Positions 44,637 to 54,884 of a stretch of DNA of 64,000 nucleotides are shown here, in pieces (position 1 is the stretch's first letter; each line of letters begins with the position of its first letter). This stretch comes from Artemisia argyi (Eukaryota > Streptophyta > Magnoliopsida > Asterales > Asteraceae). The notes below the pieces were generated by a model. It did no database searches. It saw only the letters and a list, made by a program, of their open reading frames with translations, and was not told the DNA's origin. The position numbers and the translations under genes were made by a program. The stretch lies in assembly GCA_030686995.1 (NCBI GenBank), contig CM060704.1:173969718-174033717 (forward strand), read 5' to 3'.

Positions 44637-47254
44637 TTATTCTACTACTATTTCTTTATGTATGTGTTTATTGATGGAAATATTTGGTAATAACCATAGT
44701 TGCGCCTGGGTTGTAATATAGGTGGTTGGTGGATGAAGTGCACGACAGTCTACCTAAGGTCAGCCATAAATTTTCGACCTAATTGAGTCTGAATTGGTCA
44801 TTATATCCTTTAAAATAGTATTGCTAATAAGCCACAATGATGATCAGGAACTTGATTTCTTAAATGAGGCCAAGAACAGCATTAAATGTATGGATAACTT
44901 TCGGAAATTATCTCCACATATTGCAGACTATGTGTATGCCCCCAAGGTATATTGGAATCTAAGTACCACAAAATTGTTGACCATGGAGTTTGTAGAAGGC
45001 GCAGAAGTCAATGACTTGCAGAGCATCCAAAAACTTGGAATCAACCCACATGACATTGCAAGGCTAGTAAGTATCTTTTCTTTGTACTACCAATTGTCTA
45101 GTTGCAGCAGAAAATCTGCTGGGAGCTATTATCCAATTCATGTCCCATGTTGTTTATTGGTTATTGTTTAAGGGCTTTGTTTTACACAATACAGGTCAGT
45201 AGAACATTTGCTGAAATGATGTTTAAACATGGATTTGTGCACTTTGATCCACACGCTGCTAACTTGCTAGTTCGCACGCTGCCTTCTTCAAAAAGGGGAA
45301 TATTTGGTAAGGCATCTAATTTTTAAACAAGACACTTGGAATCATACATTTTTATACCATGATTTTACTAGAGAGCTTTTAGTCAGCCCTCAACATGGTT
45401 AAAGTTTTTTGTTGTTTTGATGTACTGTTTCCTATTTATAAGCTTGTGAAGGGGTGCTACCTTCTTGCAGAACATATGATCAGATTTGTCAATTGGGTCT
45501 CTTGAGTCTTGAGATTGCAACTTTAGCTAATCTTCTGTCCTTTTTTTTTTTTTTTTTGGCCCAAATATCTAGTCTTGCTTCATTTAATTTAATTCCATGG
45601 CATTATTCTTATGAATGTATCTATTCTAATTCATCTGAGGTCCTGAAGACAGGTATTCATTACTCAGAAAGCGTGATTAGTTAAGGATTGACAAGAATAT
45701 TGCCTGTCTTCAGGACCTCATATGAGTCACAGCGTACATATACATCTGAATACGTTAAGAGCAACGGACAAATCAAAACAAAATATAAATTATATGAGAT
45801 GACATAATAATAGAGCTTTTTTCAGTTGTAGTAGTTATGTTAGAAAGTCTTGTTTTGTTAAATAAAAGGCATAGACTTCTTCAACTGATCATTTGGCATT
45901 TAATTGTCGAATGACACATGCACTTGCTGGACTAATTGCTGCTAGTAATCTAAGCCTTTTTGTCATCACCAACCTCCTACTTTTTTTTAATTCATATATT
46001 CAGTTTTCCCATACTTTATGAAGCGAAGTCTTCCTTATTGATGCTGTTTAGTTGTTTACAGGAAGAAGAAAACCACAACTAGCACTGCTGGATCATGGTC
46101 TATACAAAGTACTTGACAATTCTATTAGGACCAACTATGCTGCACTCTGGAAGGTTCGCCTTGCAGTTTCATGAATATATGGCTTATCATTTTATCTATT
46201 ATCACCTTCTCACATCCATTTTTGCATGTTACCGCTTTATAGCATCGTTAATCTCTACACTGTATGTCATGCTTACAGACTTTAGTACTGGCTGATGCCA
46301 ATAGAATAAAGGAAAATTGCTTGAAATTGGGTGCGGGTGAGGATCTGTATGCACTGTTTGCTGGGATTCTTACAATGAGGCCTTGGAATAGGGTTATTGA
46401 TCCTGCTGTTGATCATCTTGCAATTCAAGGCAATGCCAGTGATCACTCAGAACTTCAGGTTAGCTTACATTAATACATAAGACCATCCAAGCCAATGCCA
46501 GTGACCCTGCTGTTGATCATCTTCACATATTCAATGTTATTGGTGTATCTCGTATTTTGACTCGCTATTGATCTCTCTATGTCCTTCGATTTAAATAATC
46601 ATCCGCATGAAAATTTACCATACAAACTGCTCCTTATGTCGTAAGAAGTGCCACACTTCTATTTTTGGGTACCTACAAATATTTAGGGTAATATGTTTAA
46701 GCTTGGGTGGGAAGTTTTTATGCGGTTTAGTTGATCTTGTCTCTCTTGTCTATGAAAATTTAGCATCTGCATCTTAATACCAAAGTGTTATGGCTCTATT
46801 GACTAATAGAACCTTTTTCTTGTTTTGCAGATGCATGCTTCCCTATATTTTCCACAAATCACAGAACTTCTACATAAACTGCCACGTGTCATCCTTTTAA
46901 TGTTAAAGACTAATGATTGCTTGCGTTCAGTCAATAACGCATTGGTATGTCTTTAGCCAATCTAATTTTATAATTGTCAGGATCTACAGAATATCTATAA
47001 TTGTTATATCTATAATTGTTAAATTTGATGTTTGGGTATTTACTTATCGACAGATAAAAAGACCGTCTGTGGAGTCTTTCATTATTATAGGAAGAGTTTC
47101 TTCTGAGGCACTGATTGAGGAAAAGTTATCACATGCAAAGTCTCTCTTTGGCTTGCTACATGTTTGGTTGGAGGATATTTCACTTCAAGCCTGGTTTTTC
47201 ATAATGCAAGTTGCCTTGTGGATGCTGCAGTTCCGTACAGCGTTGGCTCTGTGA
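43793..47254 (+). CDS. ABC1/UbiB-family atypical kinase (ATH9-like), 5' incomplete
   Basis: Eleven exons with GT-AG introns: 43793-43945, 44058-44183, 44270-44365, 44463-44563, 44722-44758, 44848-45066, 45195-45306, 46062-46153, 46279-46458, 46831-46944, 47054-47254. They encode about 477 residues. Visible motifs: KLGQ (KxGQ) in exon 1, ASASLAQVH, the VAVK lysine, HFDPHAAN (catalytic loop, Cys to Phe against the usual HCDPHAAN) and LLDHG in place of DFG. ABC1 kinases act in plastids or mitochondria, mostly in quinone and lipid metabolism. The sequence is most like the subfamily I remember as Arabidopsis ATH9. Oddities: the N-terminal exon is not found, and in exon 1 the frame changes from [14 protein letters not shown] to RARVKHEV, consistent with a 2-bp loss near 43836. 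All later exons are open, so it is either recently broken or uses an unseen start or splice site. Confidence 0.85.
44591..44635. repeat. Poly(T) run in ABC1 intron 4
   Basis: About 45 T in a row between exons 44463-44563 and 44722-44758. A shorter T-run (45541-45558) lies in intron 7. Confidence 0.9.
45636..45721. repeat. 18-bp perfect inverted repeat in ABC1 intron 7
   Basis: TGAGGTCCTGAAGACAGG and CCTGTCTTCAGGACCTCA are exact complements about 50 bases apart. Could fold as an intronic hairpin or be a MITE relic. No flanking duplication was identified. Confidence 0.75.
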
Positions 47255-48590
47255 ATTATATACATAGAAGACAGAAATCATACCGAAAGAGATCATTGGG
47301 TGTTCAATCGTTGTTGGTTTTTGATTTGAAAGTAGTGCATTATTTGGCTTTAAGCCCCTTCTTCCTAACCCATAATTGTCTGGGAATTATAGTCAATTTT
47401 TTAATTCTTACTGGACAGAGTATAGATGGTGAGAAGTGTAGTTTTGTGCCTCGTATCCTCAAAATATGAGATGTGGGTCTTTGGTTATAGTTTTGGAATT
47501 TGTAACAGATATACTTGTGAATTTTATTTATGAAGCAATTCATGTTTCTGAACCAATAGTTTGTGTTACATGACTTTTGCTTAATTGCATATACAGCATT
47601 GACAATGACAGATATGATCTATTTATTTAACTCAGATGTACTTTTGAGTTAAATTTATGAAGCAATCCATGTTTCTAAACCAATATCTTATGTTATACGA
47701 TGCTCACATGATGCCTAAAACATAGAAGGGCCACCGGAGTGACTAATGAGTAGTAGATCAAGACAAGTTTACCTTGAATGTTTACACTAGTAGACAACAA
47801 CATCAAACTCTAGACGTTATCTAACTTATCTCCAATTGAAAGTCTTCTTAAACCCTTACATATTTCAAAAGTTAATGGTCACAAACTTTTTTACACCAAT
47901 CAACTTTCTTCATTGCATTGACAGTGACAATTGTACTCTGTAATATGTTTTTACTGTGGAACTTATTCAAGCATCGAAGCATTCAAGCATAATGTCTAAA
48001 AAGTTTTTCTTGTAGCCCAACTTAACCAGAATTGCTTATGTGTGTGTATGAAGTTGAACTTGAATTTGACTTGTTTTAAGCTATCACTTTTGGTATTTTA
48101 TGTAGATATAGGTTTGTCTAGCATGTGTTGCATAACTCATCAATTAAATTGTTGCGAGTCTCAGAGCGGGAACTAGAGTGAAAGGTGTGTTCCTTCATGA
48201 CTAATCAAGTAAGTGGTTTTGGTAGAGTAAATGTTTAACCAACTTGATTTAAAGAAATCCCATCAATAGTTCTTGTTTATTGTTACCGGATCAATGGACT
48301 TGTAAATCGAGGTCTTAATAAGTTCGTGACTTCGTTCGTCTAAAAAGTCTACATATAAAACATAGAAAGAACATTATAACTAAGGACCATATAAATAAAT
48401 TTTAGATTGTGAGTAGGCTCATTCGAAAAGTCTATGTAAACTTAGAAAGAGTAACAAAGACCCTTAAATTCATCTATACATAGACAAAAAAGAATACCTT
48501 TTGAAAAGTCTATGTGTGCATACCAAGGACACAAACATTAAGACCCACACCATAAATAAAGTAGCAAACCTCAAGAAACCATTACACAAG

Positions 48591-48593
<3 letters not shown>
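47255..48593. other. ABC1 3' flank, parent of repeat segments
   Basis: No gene. 47375-47480 (GGACAGAGTATAGATGGTGAG, AGTTTTGTGCCTC...) and 47695-47960 (AGAAGGGCCACC..., GTCTTCTTAAACCCT) have close relatives in the tandem repeats at 18.7-28.8 kb, so this flank or an ancestor of it seeded those repeats. Confidence 0.55.
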
Positions 48594-48637
<44 letters not shown>

Positions 48638-48745
48638 GGGAACTTACAATCTCACAAAATTTACACTACAAATGATCTCACAGTCCGAAGCAAGACTTCA
48701 ACCCGCAACCATTTAGTTGGGAGACAAGCTCACTTGGTCACTATG
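48594..48745 (-). mobile_element. tRNA-derived SINE-like element
   Basis: On the minus strand a body with GGTTGCGGGTTGAAGTC (box B-like) ends in a long poly(A), seen as a T-run of about 40 at 48595-48634. CAAGCAATT occurs at both edges and may be the target duplication. The related copy at about 49745 lacks most of the body. Confidence 0.5.
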
Positions 48746-49306
48746 CAAGCAATTGTTTGTGAAGTTTAATAAGTTCTAAGCGCAATATTGAAACCTCACT
48801 TAAATTAAACTCAAAAAGTTCTAATGAAAGAAATTTATTTATTTTATTTTTTAACCATGGTTTTGATCCTTATCACCGACTAATCCATGGGGTTTGGAGT
48901 TTGAAAATTTTGCACAATAGAATGTGAAATGAAATTTAAGGGCCTATTGAGTCAAATGATTTGTACAAATAGACTCTTTGGATCATTAGCGTAAATTGGT
49001 TATCAGTGTGCTAGTAACATTAAACTGAAGAGTATGTTTATTCAATAAATTTAGAGAACCAAAAAATCTCTATGCAAGTTTTGGTTGAAAAACATTATTG
49101 TGGATGACAAAAATTTCATTGACACATTCTTTTATATCGCAATCAAAAGTTGGAAAATTTTGCATAATCAAACAAAAAATAAAAGTCTATAGTCTACCAA
49201 TTTAATAAATTTCCACAGCCCAAATGTTACGTTACCAATTAAACATAGACCACAAATATATTCTCCATCATATTATTATGAAAGCAACACAATAATACCA
49301 TTGATA

Positions 49307-49376
<70 letters not shown>

Positions 49377-49737
49377 AGCAATTTGATTTTCTATACCAAT
49401 CATAAAAGAAAAAATAATAAATAAATAAAATGTGTAGTTCAACGATATCCCGTGTCTTTTTTCTTTTATTTCTTATCAAAAGTTGGAAAATTTTACATAA
49501 TCAAACAAAAAATAAAATAAAAGTCTAGATATTCTACAGTTTTAATAAATTCGCACAACCCAAATGTTACTTTTATCAATAAAGTATAGACCACAAATTT
49601 ATTCTTGATCATATTAATATGAAAGCAACTACAATAATCAAAAATGCTTTGAAACACAGAGTGAAGCTTTTATTTGCTTTTGTTTAAACAAAATCTTTCT
49701 CACATAACAAGTGTTACTATTGGAACACAAGCCATTT
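48739..49737. repeat. Duplicated RLP promoter-like block, copy 1
   Basis: Matches 49738-50408 in order (ATGCAAGCAATTGTTTGTG, TTAAGGGCCTATTGAGTC..., ATTATTGTGGATGACAAAAATTTC, GACCACAAATATATTC). It is also related to the region just upstream of RLP1 (32030-32240). No RLP coding sequence follows this copy. Confidence 0.7.
49308..49372. repeat. (AT) microsatellite, 65 bp
   Basis: Pure TA/AT run at the position of the TATATAT stretch of the RLP upstream regions. Strongly expanded here against about 12 bases at 50349-50361 and 32223-32231. Confidence 0.95.
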
Positions 49738-50408
49738 GGTTACTATGCAAGCAATTGTTTGTGAAATTTTTATAATTTCTAGACGCGATATTGAAAGCAT
49801 TAAATTAACCTCAAAAAGTTCTAATGAAAGATTTTTTTTTTTTTTTTTTTTTTTTTTATGGCGGTTTGAAGTTGATTTTTTTAGTTTTGGTAACCATGAT
49901 TTACGACCTTTTTGGCCGACTAATTAATGGGACTGAAAGATGAAAATTGCACAATAAAAAATGAATTGAAATTTAAGGGCCTGTCAAGTCAAACGCTTTG
50001 TACAACCAAACTCTTTGGATCATAAGCGTAAATTGGTTATTAGTTGTGCTAGTAACATTAAAATAGAAGAGTATGTTTATTCAATAAAAATTTAGAGAAC
50101 CAAAATATATTATGCAAGTTTTGGTTGAAAATCATTATTGTGGATGACAAAAATTTCATTGACACATTTTTCTTTATCGCAATCAAAAGTTGAAATTTTT
50201 TGCATAATCAAACAAAAAATAAAAGTCTATAGTCTACCACTTTAATAAATTTCCACAACCAAATCTTACGTTTATCAGTGAAACATATAGACCACAAATA
50301 TATTCTCCATCATATTATTATGAAATCAACACAATAATACCATTGATAGTATATATATATTTGTAGCAATTTGATTTTCTATAGCAATCATAAAATAATA
50401 AAATAATA
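49738..50408 (+). repeat. Duplicated RLP promoter-like block, copy 2
   Basis: Second copy, directly upstream of truncated RLP2 and separated from it by a Stowaway MITE at 50409-50608. Confidence 0.7.
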
Positions 50409-50608
50409 CTACCTCCGTCCCATATTAAGTGTCCACAATGGAATCTTTGGATGTCCCAAATTAAGTATCCACTTGTACCTTTCAACCAATAAGATGAGAC
50501 TTTAGTGGGTAAAAATAATATTTGATTGGTGGAAAGTTTAGTTAGTTGAATCTCCTAAAACAACTTTGTGTATTATGAAAATAGACATTTAATATGGGAT
50601 GAAGGGAG
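50409..50608. mobile_element. Stowaway-like MITE, 200 bp
   Basis: CTACCTCCGTCCCATATTAA and the inverse ending TATGGGATGAAGGGAG are flanked by TA (50407-50408, 50609-50610). Confidence 0.88.
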
Positions 50609-50624
50609 TAAATAAATAAAATGT

Positions 50625-51731
50625 GTAACGATATCTAGTGTCTTTTTTCTTTTCTTTCTTATCAGCACGTTTGCTTCTTCTTTGAATAATAATCATAGAT
50701 GCCCTAAAAAACAAAGTGAAGCTTTGCTTCTCTTTAAACATAACCTTTCCTCCATCAATTACCCACACGAAGTCTGTCATGATGATATGGGTTATGATTA
50801 TCATCCAATTATGATGAGCTGGAACATAAGTACGGATTGCTGCAACTGGGATGGAGTTACTTGCGACAACTCCACCGGTGACGTGATCCGTCTCGATCTC
50901 TATTGCGGAATGCTACAAGGTACAATTCATCCTGACAGCTCCCTCTCCAACCTCACACACCTTACTTTTCTTGATTTATCCTATAATGAACTTAATGGGA
51001 CATTGCCATCTTGGCTGTTTACTTCCCCCTCTTTAGATGCTCTCATTTTAAGAAATAACATGTTCAGTGGAAATGTACCCTCGAACATCTCAATTAACCT
51101 AAGGCACCTTACTTATCTTGATTTAACAGCTAACAAACTTAATGGGACATTGCCATCTTGGCTGTTTACTTCCCCCTCTTTACAACATCTCTATCTATCT
51201 TATAACATGTTCAGTGGAAATGTACCCCCGAACATCTCAATTAACCTAAGGCACCTTACTTCTCTGTATTTATCAGATAACAAACTTAATGGGACATTGC
51301 CATCTTGGTTGTTTACTTCCCCCTCTTTACAATATCTCTATTTAGGGAATAACATGTTGAGTGGAAATGTTCCTTTTGAGTCATTTGCTCTTCCATCATT
51401 AAAAGCGTTAGACCTCATTAACAACAATCAGTTAACTGGTCAAACTGATGTGCAAACATTTCGAAAACTCACCAACCTCACTCACCTGTACCTTTCATAT
51501 AATAATTTTAGTGGTGAATTGGAGTTGGATATATTGTTATCAGCCCTCACAAACCTTACATATCTCGATCTCTCTTACAACGGTTTCTCTGTTACAACAA
51601 CCAATGCCAATCGTTATGTCAACCCTGGTTTTAGATACTTATATTTGGCCTCTTGCAAGCTAAAGGTGTTTCCGAATTCAGTTCGAGCCATGAAACAACT
51701 TGGAGAGTTAGATCTCTTGCAAGCTAAAGGT
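50625..51731 (+). pseudogene. RLP2, truncated LRR receptor-like protein
   Basis: A signal-peptide-like VFFLFFLISTFASSLNNN lacks an in-frame ATG (the nearest ATG, 50621, is in another frame). It leads into LRRNT (CPKKQSEALLLFKHNL...CCNWDGVTCD) and LRRs. Three copies of the 147-bp, 49-residue LRR pair (landmark CTTAATGGGACATTG at 50991, 51138, 51285) exceed the two in RLP1 and one in RLP3. The gene ends at 51731, where it joins gypsy gag sequence: the last LRRs, island, TM and tail are missing. It lacks both a start and a membrane anchor, so is presumed non-functional. Confidence 0.9.
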
Positions 51732-51847
51732 CTTTCCTTTCTCCGCAAGGCGGATGTCGACATGGAAATGATGCCGCAGAGTTGTTCGCTTGTGGTGAGT
51801 ATTTTCCAAGAACGCAATTATATATTAGTCCACGGATGACGCCAACT
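51732..51847 (-). pseudogene. Gypsy-type gag start, copy B
   Basis: Remnant of the gag start plus the PBS-like stretch next to LTR copy B. It corresponds to 29136-29248 in copy A; only MSTSALRRKE remains before the RLP2 junction. Confidence 0.6.
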
Positions 51848-52513
51848 TGTTAGTGCAAAAAGTGTGAATGGGTTAGAGTTGGGCTCAGTTTGAAGTGAGC
51901 CGCCCTTGATGGATCGTCCGCTCCATAACTTATGCACTAATCCAAGTAATAAGTTGTCTTTCCTGCACAAGTAAAAGCACACCGTTAGCCTTATCGTGGG
52001 GACGGACCCCGCGATTAAGCTCCAGCGTGAGAATAAGTACTCATGTAATCAGAGAAATTTGTGTGTCTGTGGATGAGTGAGAAAGTCATACCTCGAAAGT
52101 GTGAGTTGAGGTTTCCTTTTATAGGTAGCAGAAATATTAGGGTTTCCTGATATTTCGCATATTGCTATAGTAGCCGAGGTGGGACCCTTGTCGGGCAAGG
52201 ATCCGTAGTTTAATCGACTGATGCGGACGTGGATGGTTTTTCGGACCAGGGGCCGGTCCGCGAGCGTACTTTGGAAGTGCCAATCGTATACATTCTTTGT
52301 TTGTCCAGATCGTGCCATGCTCGTGGCATGGGCTTTGGCCATGTCTGGCTTTATTGGCTTGTTGGGCCGGAGCCCAGTTTGCTCGTTGAGCCGGAGCCCG
52401 TTTTCCTTGTGGGGCTGGACAGCCCAGTTTGTTTATAGGGACGGAGCCCAGTTCATTCGGGATACTCCAGGCCCAGTAAGCCTGTTGTCCGTGCTATACG
52501 TCATCAGGTATCA
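51848..52513 (-). mobile_element. Gypsy-type LTR, copy B (~666 bp)
   Basis: Same LTR as 29249-29888, with one extra GGGCCGGAGCCC-type motif (about 52362-52400). It belongs to the large duplicated block rather than an independent insertion. Confidence 0.65.
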
Positions 52514-52523
52514 TGCTATGTTT

Positions 52524-52987
52524 CATAGTCGTTAAGATCCTGATCCTGATCTTAGGATCTTACGATTTTATGATTCTACGAAGCAAAAACGATCCGGATC
52601 CTACCTAGGATCTTAACAAGCTTAAAATCTTATAGGATCCCGATCTTGACCATAGGATCTTAAGATCTACTCCGATCCGATCTTAGTTTTCTCGAACCGC
52701 AAACTAAAAAACTACGAATTTATGGTTTATGGTTTTATATAATTTAAAAACAATATGCGATTCTTTTTAAATATTCCACATTCATAATTTATGAAAACAT
52801 TTTCATGAAATATTCATATAACTTCATGTTTATAGTATATAATAATTTGAAGATTTGAATAATATTACAAAGATCATTAAAAAAAATAGCATTATAGTAG
52901 GATCTTAGGATCCCTATCCGATCTTACGATCACGATCTTGCAAAGATGAAAACGATCCTCGGTAGGATCCCGATCTTGAAAACCTTG
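52524..52987. mobile_element. GATC-rich hAT-like element 1B
   Basis: Copy of 1A in the duplicated block, with cleaner termini CATAGTCGTTAAGATC and GATCTTGAAAACCTTG and the same CTATGTTT duplication (52516-52523, 52988-52995). Confidence 0.85.
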
Positions 52988-53472
52988 CTATGTTTGCTTT
53001 ATTTGCTCTTTCCTTTATTGTTGCTTATTTGTGATTCAATTTAATCACAAGAGACCTATCTACAAAAATCGTCATTCAATTGTACCTAAGCTTCGAGATT
53101 ACACATGTATCTAAGTTACAGTAATACGTAGTAATGTGTTTGGGGCTGCTGAAAAACTGCAAATTTTGGGGGTGTTTCGGTTGATCTTGGTTGCAAAATT
53201 TGTACCTCCGTTGCATGCATTACTATTGTATACAGTTGCTCCATCGCAACGCACGAGCTTCAAATCCTCGTTTAATAACACATGCTCAAATAAATATTTA
53301 TAACTCATATGTTTAAGAAGCTTTTAATATTACGATGATACGATCAATTTAATAAAAATAATAATAAGTGATTTTTTAAGTTTAAAATACATGTGTTATT
53401 TCACAATCAAGTCCATAAAATTAGATTTAAGATTAACAAATTTCCAGAAGTGTAGGGTTTAATTGTAAATTG

Positions 53473-53938
53473 CAAGGTTTTCAAGATCGGGATCCTACCC
53501 AAGATCATTTTCTTCTTTGCAAGATCGTGATCGTAAGATCGGATCGGAATCTTAAGATCCTATTCTAATGTTATTTCTTAATAGTTTTTGTAATATTATA
53601 CAAATCTACAAATTATAATGCATTATAAACATAAAATATTATGAATGTTTCATAGAAATATTGTCCTAAATTATGATTATGAAATGTTTAAAAAAATTAA
53701 TATGTTGTTTTTTTTTTTAATTCTACAAAAAAACAACCCATGAATTTATAGTTTTTAAGTTTGTAATCCGAAAAAAGTAAGGTCGGATCGGATTATATCT
53801 TAAGATCGTATGGTCAAGATCGGGATCCTATAAGATCTTACGCTTGCAAAGATCATATGTAGGATCCGGATCATTTTGCTTTGCAGTATCATAAAATCGT
53901 AAGAACCTAAGATCAAGATTGTGATCATGACAACTATG
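53473..53938. mobile_element. GATC-rich hAT-like element 2B
   Basis: Copy of 2A, opposite in orientation to 1B, with GTAAATTG duplications (53465-53472, 53939-53946). Lacks the long poly(A) of 2A. Confidence 0.85.
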
Positions 53939-53946
53939 GTAAATTG

Positions 53947-54884
53947 TATGAAACAATCATAATATAAAGTTGTTTTACAAGCTTAAAATTTGAAAACAAG
54001 TACATATTTTTGTTTATTTAATAAGATTTGAATTATATGTTTGACCACAATTAATTCAATGTTGACTTTCATTGACCAATAGAAATGCTATATTTGACAA
54101 ATAGGCTAAATTGTGCTCTTTTATTGGTTCGAGTTAATCTTCATTCTAAAAGCATCAACTATATTAAATCTTTCTAAAGGTTTATAAGGGGGTGTTTCTT
54201 TTTTCTTTTAGCTAAGGATATTGACTCACTAAACATAATTTAATATTTCTTTCTGGGGCTTACTTATATTCACTAATTTATCAATACATAGAGGGTGTAA
54301 AATATGAGCTCTTCCCCATTAAGAGGAAGTAATAGATGTGAGACCTATTATTTCTGTTAGTGAAAGTGTGTTATGACAATAATTTATAAACCCATCCTCA
54401 CTATGTACAAACATTTTCAAGTTTTATGAACATCTCATATAATTCAAATGCATTAAATTACGAAAAAGGCTCAATATCTTATACCTTTTCATGCCACAGA
54501 AGGTTGAAATGAATATTCACTATTTTTTACAAGTTTTTAAATCTCTTCATAATTTTATAAACCTTTTTCATAAACTATCATAGTGGACGCCCTAATAAAT
54601 CTTTCAAAAATCGTTTTCCTTTAGTGTTCAAAGATTACTATGGACCGCATAATTTTCATTGAAAGATTCTTTTATAAATCGCAATCAAAAGTTAGAATTG
54701 TATATAAATTAATAAGAAATTAAAGTTTAGTGCTTATCAATTTTGATAGACTTTCAAAACCCAATTGATACGTTTACAAATGAAACTAGACCACATACAA
54801 CATATTCTTGTGACAACAGTATAAGTATATATATATGTGTAGCAGCAGGTATCAATATTTATAGCAACTAAATAAAAAAACACT
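53947..54884 (+). promoter_or_regulatory. RLP3 upstream region
   Basis: Near-identical to 31353-32280. A TATA-like AAGTATATATATATG sits near 54825 and the leader ends AACTAAATAAAAAAACACT before the ATG. Conservation reflects the segmental duplication; no specific factor site is claimed. Confidence 0.5.

Noticed and set aside
44454..44721. Plus-strand frames with long poly-Phe
   Set aside because: They read through exon 4 into the poly(T) of the intron.
49239..49479. Minus-strand frames with (YI)n runs
   Set aside because: They are translations of the AT microsatellite.
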